From NCBI GenBank assembly GCA_029777335.1, contig JAKOSN010000045.1:1-52960 (forward strand): 52,960 nt of DNA, in the 5' to 3' direction. The DNA comes from Planctomycetota bacterium. GTDB lineage: Bacteria > Planctomycetota > Planctomycetia > Gemmatales > Gemmataceae. Numbering within the stretch: position 1 is the stretch's first letter; every line of letters begins with the position of its first letter. This document shows positions 8,792 through 16,974 of this stretch, piece after piece. Made by a program: the position numbers and the translations under genes. The notes beneath the pieces are model-generated. The model searched no databases. It saw only the letters and a list, made by a program, of their open reading frames with translations, and was not told the DNA's origin.

Positions 8792-9106
8792 GACACCACT
8801 TTCGCTGAACGCAGGTCGATCTGGTCCACACTCATCATGGGGAGCAATCGAAGGAGCGTCAATCAAAAAGGGAATTCCCCGCAGACGAGAGCCAGGGCGA
8901 CGGGCCCGGATGGCCGTTGCCCCGAGCGAACCTCCTGCTAAGGAGGGGGAAGGTCGGAGAGGAGCGCGAACACGAGGAGCGAGAGGGAGAAAAGCAAGTC
9001 TTCGGCCGTGGGGCCCAGCGATTCAATGAGAGGGAGCGCAGGGAAACGTTGACCACCGCAGGCCAACAGGCAGCGTTGGCTGACCTGCGGTAGGCTCAAA
9101 CGTTTA
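8792..9106. other. Gene-free stretch between the MoxR gene and the lipoprotein gene
   Basis: About 315 bases. It should hold the promoter of the MoxR/DUF58 operon near its left end. The middle (about 8936-9000) is strongly purine-biased on the plus strand (runs of GGAG and GAGA). The right end holds the hairpin at 9055-9091. I see no convincing coding frame on either strand. Confidence 0.6.
9055..9091 (-). terminator. Hairpin downstream of the lipoprotein gene
   Basis: Inverted repeat: 9055-9062 pairs perfectly with 9084-9091, and an inner 5-bp stem (9063-9067 with 9075-9079) continues the arm after a short bulge. It starts 16 bases beyond the stop of the minus-strand lipoprotein gene. No T tract follows. 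Probable 3' end of the DUF1559/lipoprotein transcript. Confidence 0.5.
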
Positions 9107-9523
9107 TCACTTGAGAGTCAGAACCACGTCGTTATCACCGTCGTGGATAGTGACCTTCAAGGTGGAGGTCGAGGTATCCCAGTAGCGGCGAGGGATTTTC
9201 TCTCCCCCAAGCTTCTTGAGTTGCCCCGTTTTCAAGGTGAACGGTTCCACCGTCACCACATAGTCACCCGGAGGCGCAACCCCATCCTTGTATTGATACG
9301 AGGTGAGAGTAAATGTTCCATCTTGTTGAATTTCTGCAAATGGCTCAATGCCATGAGTCACATTCTGGGGATGGAACACCACGCGGCCTGCAGTGACAGG
9401 GCTTCCTCCCTGGATCACCTTCCCTTTTACCGGCATGGCGGTTGGTAAATCAGGCCCTTTGTTGCTGCTGCAACCAGCCAGCAAGCCAATCAAACTCACC
9501 ATGCCGAACAGAATCTTTTTCAC
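9107..9523 (-). CDS. Small lipoprotein with regulatory-like beta-sandwich
   Basis: A 138-residue lipoprotein: a short charged N-terminus (MKK), a hydrophobic core and the lipobox LAGC, placing the modified cysteine at about residue 18. The mature part begins with a typical transthyretin/carboxypeptidase-regulatory-like strand pattern (VKGKVIQGGSPVTAGRVVFHP, here described as VKGKV..GG.PV..G.V.F.P) and includes PPGDYVVTVE, the usual 'gxYxV' strand. Such lipoproteins regularly follow DUF1559 genes in planctomycetes; a role at the outer face of a membrane is likely, but the ligand is unknown. The start codon is GTG at 9523, backed by a strong AGGAGGT 9 bases upstream. It follows the DUF1559 gene with an 18-base gap, so the two are very likely co-transcribed. 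Confidence 0.85.
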   Translation of the reverse strand: MKKILFGMVSLIGLLAGCSSNKGPDLPTAMPVKGKVIQGGSPVTAGRVVFHPQNVTHGIEPFAEIQQDGTFTLTSYQYKDGVAPPGDYVVTVEPFTLKTGQLKKLGGEKIPRRYWDTSTSTLKVTIHDGDNDVVLTLK

Positions 9524-9541
9524 GGTGCTGTACCTCCTGGC

Positions 9542-10534
9542 TCAATAGTTGAGCGAGACAACCTCGCCGCCAGTAGGCGTGACCAGCGCACGAACCACAC
9601 GCCGATCCATGCTGCTTGGGAGCAACTGCACGTGGCCGTCGCAGAAGACCGCCATCGCTCCGCCCGCATGGAAGGAAAAGATTTCGTCGTTGTTGCCACA
9701 ATTGTTTCCAACCGTCCAGTAGCAGGTTGAAGCGCTGCCGCCAGCCGGCGAGGGCGTGTTGTTGATCGCGGTCCCCGCGTCGAAGCCGCCGCTCTGGTAG
9801 CCCGAAACCCCGAAGGCATTGTCCGGCTCGGCCCAGCGCCAGAAACGACGCAGTTGCCCGTCGTACGGGTCGTTGTAGGCAGCGATATAGCGTTCATCGC
9901 GCCCGACATCCTCGGCGATGGCAATGGTGTTGCTGGTGCCATCAATCACATCGGTGATCTTGCTATTGGGCGCATTGGGGGAATAGCTCAAAGCACCACG
10001 GGCGCGGGTGGATTTGTTGCGCAGGCCCGTGTTGGGGTCGATATCGGTGTAGCAGGTGGCGCCGTAATCGACCGTGCCGTAGCCCTGCGAATCGAGCGGC
10101 TTGGACCAACCATTGCTTGGGCAGTTGTAAATCTTGATCGCCGTGCGGAAAGCGGCTCCGCCATTGGGTTGATTGACAACATCGTTGTAGTAGGCCTTGA
10201 GATTGATCTGCTTGTAGATGTTGTCCTGTTCGATAAAGGGCAGGAGCATGGTGAAGGTGGAATGGCGATCAAAAACACTTGGCCCGGTTGGCGCCGCACC
10301 AAAATCGGTTCCTTCGCCGCCCGTGGGCAGAGCATCGTTGTAGGTTGAAGCGTAGTTGTGGAGTCCCAACCCCATCTGTTTGAGGTTATTGGAGCATGAC
10401 ATGCGCGCCGCTGCTTCGCGTACCTTTTGCACGGCCGGGAGCAGCAACCCGATCAAAATGGCGATGATCGCAATCACCACCAGAAGTTCGATCAGGGTGA
10501 ATCCATTTCGAAGTTTGACGTTCTTCCCAACCAC
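9542..10534 (-). CDS. DUF1559 prepilin-like protein with H-X9-DG motif
   Basis: A 330-residue protein of the planctomycete-expanded DUF1559 family. The N-terminus is a type IV prepilin signal ([17 protein letters not shown]): after cleavage before Phe and N-methylation the hydrophobic helix would anchor or assemble the protein. It is followed by [22 protein letters not shown], the conserved start of DUF1559 (quoted here as [12 protein letters not shown] and NNLKQ). The C-terminal H-X9-DG signature is intact (H, then AGGAMAVFC, then DG). Family members are thought to form pseudopilin-like or surface structures; the molecular role is unproven. The start is GTG at 10534 with GGAG upstream. The lipoprotein gene follows after 18 bases. 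Confidence 0.93.
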   Translation of the reverse strand: MVGKNVKLRNGFTLIELLVVIAIIAILIGLLLPAVQKVREAAARMSCSNNLKQMGLGLHNYASTYNDALPTGGEGTDFGAAPTGPSVFDRHSTFTMLLPFIEQDNIYKQINLKAYYNDVVNQPNGGAAFRTAIKIYNCPSNGWSKPLDSQGYGTVDYGATCYTDIDPNTGLRNKSTRARGALSYSPNAPNSKITDVIDGTSNTIAIAEDVGRDERYIAAYNDPYDGQLRRFWRWAEPDNAFGVSGYQSGGFDAGTAINNTPSPAGGSASTCYWTVGNNCGNNDEIFSFHAGGAMAVFCDGHVQLLPSSMDRRVVRALVTPTGGEVVSLNY

Positions 10535-10861
10535 ATGAATCTCCAGGTGAAAGTAGAAAATGAGACATTTTTCATGGATGTCTCCACGGGGTGAATCTTA
10601 CAAACCAGGCGGTCAGAGTCATGCGAAGAGATGATGAAGTCTGGATGATTGAAAAGTTAAGCGCGCTCGTGCTGCACGAACCGGCGGGTTGCTCCGTGTC
10701 TGGCTGCTCGCCGGGAAGGGGTGGAGTCTCTGTCTCCGAAGCAGAGAGGAGAAGTCTTCTGCCAGCATCTTTCGTTTCTTCGCCTGTTCTGCTACACTGG
10801 GCGTTGGTTTTTTTCATCGTGACAGCATGGTTTCATTCATCGCGTGTCGAGAGGACATTCC
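10535..10861. other. Divergent intergenic region (DUF1559 / TerB-like)
   Basis: About 327 bases between the starts of two divergent genes, so it must carry both promoters. On the plus strand TACACT at 10793-10798 may be the -10 of the TerB-like gene (about 64 bases before its ATG). The left part, next to the DUF1559 start, is relatively A+T-rich. No convincing gene is seen. Confidence 0.55.
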
Positions 10862-11242
10862 ATGGCAGACTGGAAGAAACTGGCCAAGAAGGCGTTGTTG
10901 CTCGATGGCCGTATCGATCTGAAGGAGACGGCGGTCCTGCGCGAGGAGATTTTCGCCGATGCCAAGGTCGACAAGAGCGAACTGGAGTTCCTCTTTGCCC
11001 TGCGCAAGGAGGCAGACTCCACGGTGCAGGCGTTCAACGATCTCTTTTTCAAGGCGGTCAAGGATCACATGCTCGCGGATGGATCGATCAGCGCGACCGA
11101 GGCGCGCTGGCTGCGCAAGATGATCTTTGCCGATGGCACGATCGACGAGGACGAAAAGCAGTTGATGCAAACGCTCAAACTGGAAGCGCGCGATGTCGCT
11201 CCTGAGTTTCAGACCCTCTACGAGGAGTGCATGAAGGCCTAA
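10862..11242 (+). CDS. TerB-like helical protein
   Basis: A 126-residue, all-helical acidic protein with two similar halves: DGRIDLKETAVLREEIFADAKVDKSE and DGSISATEARWLRKMIFADGTIDEDE (compare D.R/SI....A..LR..IFAD..(V/I)D..E). This repeated acidic-loop/helix pattern is typical of TerB/DUF533-like domains (tellurite-resistance associated, alpha-helical, possibly metal-binding). The acidic loops resemble degenerate EF hands. Its role is unknown. The ATG at 10862 has GAGAGGA about 7 bases upstream; a GTG six codons earlier is less likely. It appears to be a single-gene transcript ended by the hairpin at 11259-11286. Confidence 0.85.
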   Translation: MADWKKLAKKALLLDGRIDLKETAVLREEIFADAKVDKSELEFLFALRKEADSTVQAFNDLFFKAVKDHMLADGSISATEARWLRKMIFADGTIDEDEKQLMQTLKLEARDVAPEFQTLYEECMKA

Positions 11243-11570
11243 CGTTCGCCACCGGACCGGGAGGTGGTCGCGCGGGGCCGCCTCCCTGGCAAACCGGGCG
11301 AACCAGGGATCCCATCACTGCCCAGGCAATTCGCTCTGGACACCGTTCTCCGAACTGAGTACAAGATTCGCACCGCACACAGTGGTCTGGGAGGGGTTGT
11401 GAATTGGCCTTCCCAGTTCGGCGAAGACATCCTCTGCATCCACCACGCCGTCCACTCGCCGTCCTGCAAGGGAGAAACATTCCCGCGGCGGAACCCTCCT
11501 GGGGGCGCTCCCCTGGTGGTGTGTCCGTCGTCACGCTCTCGATCCGGTGCCTTGAGGAGAGACAGCACGC
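11243..11570. other. Gene-free stretch before the first glycosyltransferase-like gene
   Basis: About 328 bases. Its left end holds the hairpin that ends the TerB-like transcript. The rest should hold the promoter of the glycosylation island, but no clear -35/-10 pair is visible. No convincing reading frame. Confidence 0.55.
11259..11286 (+). terminator. Hairpin downstream of the TerB-like gene
   Basis: Nine-base-pair stem (11259-11267 with 11278-11286, one G-U pair) with a 10-base loop, 16 bases after the stop codon. No T tract. Likely transcript end. Confidence 0.5.
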
Positions 11571-13577
11571 ATGGAAGTTGGCGAACCTTATCTGTCGGTG
11601 GTGGTGACTTCGCGAAACGACAATCATGGCGGCAGCCTCCTGCGGCGGATGCAAACGTTCATCAACGCCCTGGTCGCGCAGTGTAATCGCCACCAGTTGC
11701 CAACCGAGTTGATCATCGTCGAGTGGAATCCCCCCGCCGATCGTCCTCCGTTGGCAGAGGCGCTCCAGTGGCCTGCCGAGCGCACCTACTGTCCGGTGCG
11801 CATCATTGAGGTCCCCGCCGAACTCCACAACCGGCTTGCGCACGCTGCCTCCTTGCCGCTCTTCCAGATGATTGCCAAGAACGTGGGCATTCGCCGGGCG
11901 CGGGCACGCTACATCCTCGCCACCAACATCGACATCATCTTCAACGATGAACTGATGGCCTGGCTCTCTTCGCGACCGTTACAGCCAAACCGGATGTATC
12001 GTATCGATCGCTACGATGTGATGACCGATGTTCCGGTTGATGCGCCGATCGACGAGCAGTTGCGCTACTGCGAAACCCATCCGCTGCGGATCAACGCGCG
12101 CGAGGGCACCTTCCCGCAGACTCCCACGGGACTTCGGGCTCTCTGGCAAGACGATGTCGCTCCCCAGGGTAGCGGAATCAGTTTCGACGACGGCTGGTTC
12201 GCGGTGGAACACCGGGACGGTGAAGCGTTTCGTTGGGGAGGAGAACGGGCCCGCTTCGTGTTTGAGAACCCGCCCCCAGATCACTTCCTGGCGCTGGATA
12301 TCGAGGCCGGTCCCTCGCTCCGCCACCAAACCGTGGATCTGCATTTCGAGGACGAAACCGGACAAGTTGTGGCTCGGGGATCCCTGTCTGGGCGAGAGCA
12401 ACTCTACGTGCGCTTCCCCCTCGATGCGCGCCCCGTGCAATCGTTCACGCTGGTGACTCCGGGGCGCACGATGCAGCAGGCTCACGATCCGCGTCTGCTC
12501 CATGTGGGATTATTGCGGTGTGCCTGGGTTCCGGGGCCACTCCCCTGGAACGTCGTCCCCGTGGGAGAAGGGGTGGCGACGGCGGAACCGCTCAGCTACC
12601 GCCAACGCTTCCCAGCGCTGGGAGAGGGCATCAGCCTGGCGCGCGGCTGGTACGAGGTGGAAGAGGCCGAAGGAGAATCCTATCGCTGGGCGCGCGACAA
12701 GGCCCACCTTGTGGTCTGTTCGCCTGGTCCCAATCGCGTGCTCCGTTTGGATCTCGAATCTGGACCGGCGCTGGACCATGAACCGTTTGAATTGCAGATC
12801 CAGAACGCCAGGGGCGAGATTCTCACACGGGGTCGCATTTGCAATCGCCAGATCGTGGATCTCACTCTGGCGATGCCCGCGGGAGAGCCTTGTGCGCTCA
12901 CCCTCATGGTGCGAGGGGGCAGCCGCGTGACCGTCGCCCATGAGCCGCGCATGCTCTGTTTCCGGTTGTTCAGCGCCCGTTGGGTCGAGGTACCCCCGAA
13001 CAATCTGTCGGGCCCGCGCTTCCAGACGCGCATTGACTGGAGACGCACGGTGCGCCGCTTGCTTCAGGCGCCACGCAAGAAACTGACACGGCTCGCCACG
13101 CAGTTGGTGGGGGTTGTGCAGGGAGCAAACGGGGCGTCTGGGCTGGCAGCGTTGCCACAGACCAGCGCACCCGAGGAGATCCTGGGACCGGTGTTGCTCC
13201 ACAACAATGCGTGTGGCGATTTCACCTTGCTGGCCCGCGAAAACTGGGAGGCCGTCCTGGGTAATCCCGAGATGGAGATCTACTCGTTCAATCTCGATTC
13301 GCTCTTCTGTTTCCAGGCGTATCATGCCGGGGCGGAGGAAGTGATCATTCCGCCCCCATGCAAGATCTATCATATCGAACATTCGGCCGGATCGGGCTGG
13401 ACACCTGAGGGGGCAGGGGAACTGATGAAGCGGCTGCAGGCCAAGAACATCCCCGTCCTGAGCTACGAGGAAACGCTTGCCTACGCCATTCAGATGCGTC
13501 GACAGAAGCGGCCCTTGCTGTTTAACACCGCGAACTGGGGGCTGGCCAACGAGCCGTTGCGTGAAACGGTGATTTGA
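11571..13577 (+). CDS. Glycosyltransferase-like protein with two internal sandwich repeats (copy 1)
   Basis: A 668-residue soluble protein. Residues 1-195 look like the first half of a GT-A (GT2-like) fold: YLSVVVTSRNDN, then LIIVEWNPP, then KNVGIRRARARYILATNIDIIF, where NID stands where DxD is expected. About residues 202-340 and 353-490 are two copies of the same module (each starts G.s....GW(F/Y).VE...GE..RW and has LD(I/L)E.GP...H), resembling carbohydrate-binding-like beta-sandwiches. The chain then returns to a GT7-like second half (about 538-668): NNACGDFTLLARENW, Y.FNLDSLF and YHIEH. A homologue of the same layout lies at 16975-19077, and sugar-nucleotide genes lie between. The likely role is sugar transfer in making a surface glycan; donor and acceptor are unknown. 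The ATG is preceded by GAGGAGA at 11551-11557, a long spacing. Confidence 0.75.
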   Translation: MEVGEPYLSVVVTSRNDNHGGSLLRRMQTFINALVAQCNRHQLPTELIIVEWNPPADRPPLAEALQWPAERTYCPVRIIEVPAELHNRLAHAASLPLFQMIAKNVGIRRARARYILATNIDIIFNDELMAWLSSRPLQPNRMYRIDRYDVMTDVPVDAPIDEQLRYCETHPLRINAREGTFPQTPTGLRALWQDDVAPQGSGISFDDGWFAVEHRDGEAFRWGGERARFVFENPPPDHFLALDIEAGPSLRHQTVDLHFEDETGQVVARGSLSGREQLYVRFPLDARPVQSFTLVTPGRTMQQAHDPRLLHVGLLRCAWVPGPLPWNVVPVGEGVATAEPLSYRQRFPALGEGISLARGWYEVEEAEGESYRWARDKAHLVVCSPGPNRVLRLDLESGPALDHEPFELQIQNARGEILTRGRICNRQIVDLTLAMPAGEPCALTLMVRGGSRVTVAHEPRMLCFRLFSARWVEVPPNNLSGPRFQTRIDWRRTVRRLLQAPRKKLTRLATQLVGVVQGANGASGLAALPQTSAPEEILGPVLLHNNACGDFTLLARENWEAVLGNPEMEIYSFNLDSLFCFQAYHAGAEEVIIPPPCKIYHIEHSAGSGWTPEGAGELMKRLQAKNIPVLSYEETLAYAIQMRRQKRPLLFNTANWGLANEPLRETVI

Positions 13578-13752
13578 ACGACTGGCCCGGTGCTTGGCCG
13601 ACAGGCTGCTTGCGGTTGCCGTGGATGGATTGAGAATGAGAAGCCAGGGCTCCGATTCATCTTGCCGAAAATGAGGGACCCTGGCATGATGGGGCCTTCC
13701 CTGTGACAGGATGACACAGGAGGCAGGTCAGACCCAAGGAAGGAGTTCTCTC

Positions 13753-15141
13753 TTGAACATCTCCATCGTTGGATTGGGCAAGCTGGGCTCACCCATGGCC
13801 GCCTGCTTTGCCGCCAAGGGTTATCGCGTGATCGGTGTGGATGTCAACGAGACCTTTGTCCAGAAGATCAACGCTGGCAAGGCCCCTGTCGTCGAGACCG
13901 GCCTGCAGGAGATGATCAACAAGACCGAGGGACGGCTGAGCGCCACCACCAGCGTGATCGAGGCGGTCAAACAGACCGACGCCACCTTCCTCATCGTCCC
14001 CACCCCGAGTGAAGCCTCCGGGGCGTTTTCGATGAAGTTTGTGCTGGACGCGGCCCAGGCGGTTGGCGAAGGCATCAAACACAAGTCCGGCAAGCATCTC
14101 ATCGTTCTCACCAGCACTGTGATGCCTGGCGATACCAAGGGGCAGTTGCTCCCCGCCCTGGAAGCCGCTTCCGGCAAGAAGTGCGGGGTGGATTTCGGCC
14201 TGTGCTACAGCCCCGAGTTTATCTCGCTGGGGAGTGTGATTCGCGATATGCTCAACCCCGATTTCGTCCTGATTGGCGAATCGGATCCGGCCTCGGGCGA
14301 ACTGCTGGCGAGCATCTATCAGAAGGTTACCGACAACAAACCGCGCGTGGCGCGCATGTCGTTTGTGAACGCCGAGTTGACCAAGCTGGCGCTCAATACC
14401 TTTGTGACCACCAAGATCTCCTACGCGAACTTCCTGGCGCAGCTGTGCGAACGCCTTGATGGCGGCAATGTCGATGCGGTCACCTCGGCGCTGGGACTCG
14501 ACACGCGCATTGGGTCGAAGTATCTCAAGGGATCGGTGGCCTACGGGGGCCCGTGCTTCCCGCGCGATAACATCGCGCTGTGCACGCTGGCGCGCAGCCT
14601 GGGGGTGCCCGCGCCGTTGCCAGAAGCGACCGACGCCATCAACAACATGATGGCGGGGCGCTTGAAAAAGATCGTCGAAGCCTGTTTGCCCGAGCGTGGC
14701 ACCATCGCCATTCTGGGCGTGGCCTACAAACCCTGCACCAACGTGGTGGAGCGCGGGCAGGGATTGGAACTGGCGCAGGCGTTGCTCGGCGAGGGACAGT
14801 CGGTTGTCATCTACGATCCCGATGCGATGCAGACGGCCCAGGCTCAGCTGAAGGGGAAGGTGACCTTCGCGTCCTCGGCCCGGGAGGGCATCCAGCAGGC
14901 CGATGTGGTGGTGCTGTGCAGCCCCTGTCGCGAATTCAGCCAGCTGACCGCCTCGGACTTCCAGCGGAGCGGATCCCCTCGAACCGTCCTGGACTGCTGG
15001 CGCATGCTGGATCGACAGAGCGTGGGGGCGGTGTGTCAGTATCTGGCGCTGGGGACCGACGATCTGCGCCCCATCCACCGGGAAACGGCCAATCAGCAAA
15101 CGACCTTGCGCGTCTCGACCAAGGGGGCCAGCGCGGCCTGA
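13753..15141 (+). CDS. Nucleotide-sugar (UDP-glucose/GDP-mannose family) dehydrogenase
   Basis: A 462-residue NAD-dependent four-electron dehydrogenase. The N-terminal Rossmann loop is VGLGKLGSP (residues 6-14) with acidic D30 ending the second strand. The catalytic region has ELTKLALNTF (K211, N215) and the thiohemiacetal cysteine C268 in GGPCFPRD. The third domain continues (ILGVAYKPCTNVVERGQGL). The reaction oxidises a hexose or HexNAc nucleotide sugar to the uronic acid; UDP-glucose, GDP-mannose and UDP-ManNAc enzymes share these motifs, so the substrate is open. The start is probably TTG at 13753, with AAGGAGT seven bases before; an ATG at 13711 would add 14 residues but has a poor ribosome-binding site and the Rossmann strand begins right after the TTG. 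The epimerase gene follows after 83 bases on the same strand. Confidence 0.88.
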   Translation: MNISIVGLGKLGSPMAACFAAKGYRVIGVDVNETFVQKINAGKAPVVETGLQEMINKTEGRLSATTSVIEAVKQTDATFLIVPTPSEASGAFSMKFVLDAAQAVGEGIKHKSGKHLIVLTSTVMPGDTKGQLLPALEAASGKKCGVDFGLCYSPEFISLGSVIRDMLNPDFVLIGESDPASGELLASIYQKVTDNKPRVARMSFVNAELTKLALNTFVTTKISYANFLAQLCERLDGGNVDAVTSALGLDTRIGSKYLKGSVAYGGPCFPRDNIALCTLARSLGVPAPLPEATDAINNMMAGRLKKIVEACLPERGTIAILGVAYKPCTNVVERGQGLELAQALLGEGQSVVIYDPDAMQTAQAQLKGKVTFASSAREGIQQADVVVLCSPCREFSQLTASDFQRSGSPRTVLDCWRMLDRQSVGAVCQYLALGTDDLRPIHRETANQQTTLRVSTKGASAA

Positions 15142-15224
15142 GTTTCTTCCATCCAGCCGGGGGGCCGACGAACTGCGACTGCGCCTCCTCTCCCTGGCGC
15201 CGCCTAGACAGGAGTTAATGGATC

Positions 15225-16217
15225 ATGTCGAATCAGACCAAGATTCTGGTGACTGGAGCGGGCGGATTCATCGGGCATCATCTGGTGACGTATCTCAAGG
15301 AACAGGGCTACTGGGTGCGGGGCGCCGATATCAAGGAGCCAGAATACGAGGCCACCCGCGCCGATGAATTCGAGATCCTCGATTTACGGCGCTGGGATGC
15401 GTGCTTGCAGGCGACCCGCGGGGTCGATCATGTCTATGCCCTAGCGGCCGATATGGGCGGAATGGGTTTCATCTCCGCCAATCATGCGCGCATCCTCTAC
15501 AATAATGGGTTGATCAACTTCCACACCATTGAAGCCGCCCGGGTGAATGGCGCTTCGCGTTACCTGTACACCTCCTCGGCCTGCATTTATCCCGAGTATT
15601 TGCAAACCGATGCCCAGGTGACCGCCTTGAAGGAAGAGGATGCCTACCCCGCTCAGCCGCAGGATGCCTACGGCTGGGAAAAGCTGATGACCGAACGCAT
15701 CTGCCTGCACTATCGCGAAGAATATAAAATTGAGACTCGGATTGTCCGTTTTCACAATATCTTTGGCCCGCTTGGCACCTGGCAGGGGGGACGCGAGAAG
15801 GCCCCGGCGGCGATGTGTCGCAAGGTCGCCAACGCCAAGCTCACCGGGAATCCGATCATCGAAATCTGGGGCGACGGGGAACAAACCCGTTCGTTCTGTT
15901 ACATCGATGATTGTGTCGAGGGGATCCACAAGCTGATGTGTTCCAGCTATCACGAGCCCCTCAATCTGGGCCAGGATCGGCTGGTGACAATCAATCAGTT
16001 GGCGGACATGGTCGCGGAGATTGCCGGCATTCGGATCCGCAAGAAGCACATCCCAGGGCCTCAGGGGGTGCGCGGCCGGAATTCGGACAACACGCGTCTC
16101 CGCGCTGTCCTCGGCTGGGAACCGCAGATCTCCCTCGAAGACGGGCTGTCGCGCACATACAACTGGATCGAGACCCAGATGCGCAGCGCCAAGAAGGGCC
16201 TCACGGCAGCCGCCTGA
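15225..16217 (+). CDS. GDP-mannose 3,5-epimerase-like SDR protein
   Basis: A 330-residue extended SDR protein. The NAD-binding loop is GAGGFIGHH (11-19). It carries motifs that mark GDP-mannose 3,5-epimerase: LAADMGGMGFI, SSACIYPE, YGWEK, RFHNIFGPLGTWQGGREK and GPQGVRGRNSDNT (shortened). The catalytic residues known from the plant enzyme (C145, Y174, K178, K217) align at a constant offset of 25 with C120, Y149, K153 and K192 here. The enzyme converts GDP-D-mannose to GDP-L-galactose (and GDP-L-gulose). In plants this feeds ascorbate and cell-wall synthesis; here the neighbours (nucleotide-sugar dehydrogenase and two glycosyltransferase-like proteins) suggest supply of L-galactose-type residues to a glycan. 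A 17-bp palindrome closes the gene. Confidence 0.92.
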   Translation: MSNQTKILVTGAGGFIGHHLVTYLKEQGYWVRGADIKEPEYEATRADEFEILDLRRWDACLQATRGVDHVYALAADMGGMGFISANHARILYNNGLINFHTIEAARVNGASRYLYTSSACIYPEYLQTDAQVTALKEEDAYPAQPQDAYGWEKLMTERICLHYREEYKIETRIVRFHNIFGPLGTWQGGREKAPAAMCRKVANAKLTGNPIIEIWGDGEQTRSFCYIDDCVEGIHKLMCSSYHEPLNLGQDRLVTINQLADMVAEIAGIRIRKKHIPGPQGVRGRNSDNTRLRAVLGWEPQISLEDGLSRTYNWIETQMRSAKKGLTAAA

Positions 16218-16230
16218 GCGAAACCCTGCT

Positions 16231-16272
16231 GCAACCTCGTTTTCACGATGAACCGCGTGAAAACGAGGTTGC
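16231..16272 (+). terminator. 17-bp perfect hairpin after the epimerase gene
   Basis: Perfect 17-bp stem (16231-16247 with 16256-16272) and an 8-base loop, starting 13 bases after the epimerase stop. No T tract follows, but the stem has an internal TTTT/AAAA stretch. Strong candidate for transcript termination or 3'-end stabilisation, separating the epimerase from the Nudix gene. Confidence 0.65.
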
Positions 16273-16361
16273 CCTGTGCACTCTTCGAGAACTGTTTGCG
16301 CCCTCTCTCGCTTGCGACCTCCCTTTGCACCGTGTGTTGACCCCATGACCTGGAGGCTGCC

Positions 16362-16919
16362 ATGCCTTCCCCTCCCACGCTTCAACCCTGGACCATCCTC
16401 CGGCAAGAAGAGCGGCTTTCCTATCCTCCCTGGCTAACGATCCGGCAGCAGACCATCCAGTTGCCTTCCGGGCGCATCCTGGAGGACTTCTACGAGGTCG
16501 CGCTCCCCGATTTTGCCGTCACCGTGGCGCGCACGGTTGAGGGGCAGTATGTCCTGGCCCGCGAATACAAGCATGCGCTGCGCCAGGTGACCCTCACCCC
16601 CCCCGCCGGCCTGCTTCATGCGGGCGAGGATCCTCTCCTTGGCGCCCAGCGTGAACTGCGTGAGGAAACCGGTTACGAATCGGAACACTGGGAATTTCTC
16701 GGGCGTTATGTCGTCGATGCCAATCGGCATTGTGGCACCATGCATGTGTTCCTCGCCGAACAGTGTCGCCCAGGTGCGGTTCCCGAGGAGAACGATGCCG
16801 AGGTGATCGAGGTCGAACTCTACACCCGTGTGCAGTTGCTCGAAGCCTTGAAAGCTGGCGCCTTCGGCACCGTCGCCGGAGCGAGCGCCGTTGCTCTTGC
16901 CCTGGCCTGGTCGCCGTGA
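16362..16919 (+). CDS. Nudix hydrolase, ADP-ribose/nucleotide-sugar pyrophosphatase type
   Basis: A 185-residue Nudix protein. The full Nudix box GX5EX7REUXEEXGU is present at residues 83-105 (GLLHAG-E, then RELREETGY), with all metal-binding glutamates. The preceding PPAGLL and the N-terminal strand-rich domain match the ADP-ribose pyrophosphatase/GDP-mannose pyrophosphatase (NudF/NudK-like) group. These enzymes cleave nucleoside diphosphate sugars to NMP and sugar phosphate. Sitting between the GDP-mannose epimerase and a glycosyltransferase-like gene, it could control a nucleotide-sugar pool, but a housekeeping ADP-ribose role is equally possible. The start has GGAGG 5-6 bases upstream. 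The second glycosyltransferase-like gene begins 55 bases after its stop. Confidence 0.9.
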   Translation: MPSPPTLQPWTILRQEERLSYPPWLTIRQQTIQLPSGRILEDFYEVALPDFAVTVARTVEGQYVLAREYKHALRQVTLTPPAGLLHAGEDPLLGAQRELREETGYESEHWEFLGRYVVDANRHCGTMHVFLAEQCRPGAVPEENDAEVIEVELYTRVQLLEALKAGAFGTVAGASAVALALAWSP

Positions 16920-16974
16920 GCCAGGGCGCTCTCACGCCAGCCAATGTCCGTCCTGTTCCGAATGGGGTACCACC

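Noticed and set aside
8792..8866. TTG start giving a 360-residue MoxR protein
   Set aside because: The extra 25 residues have no family similarity; an ATG at 8791 gives the normal length.
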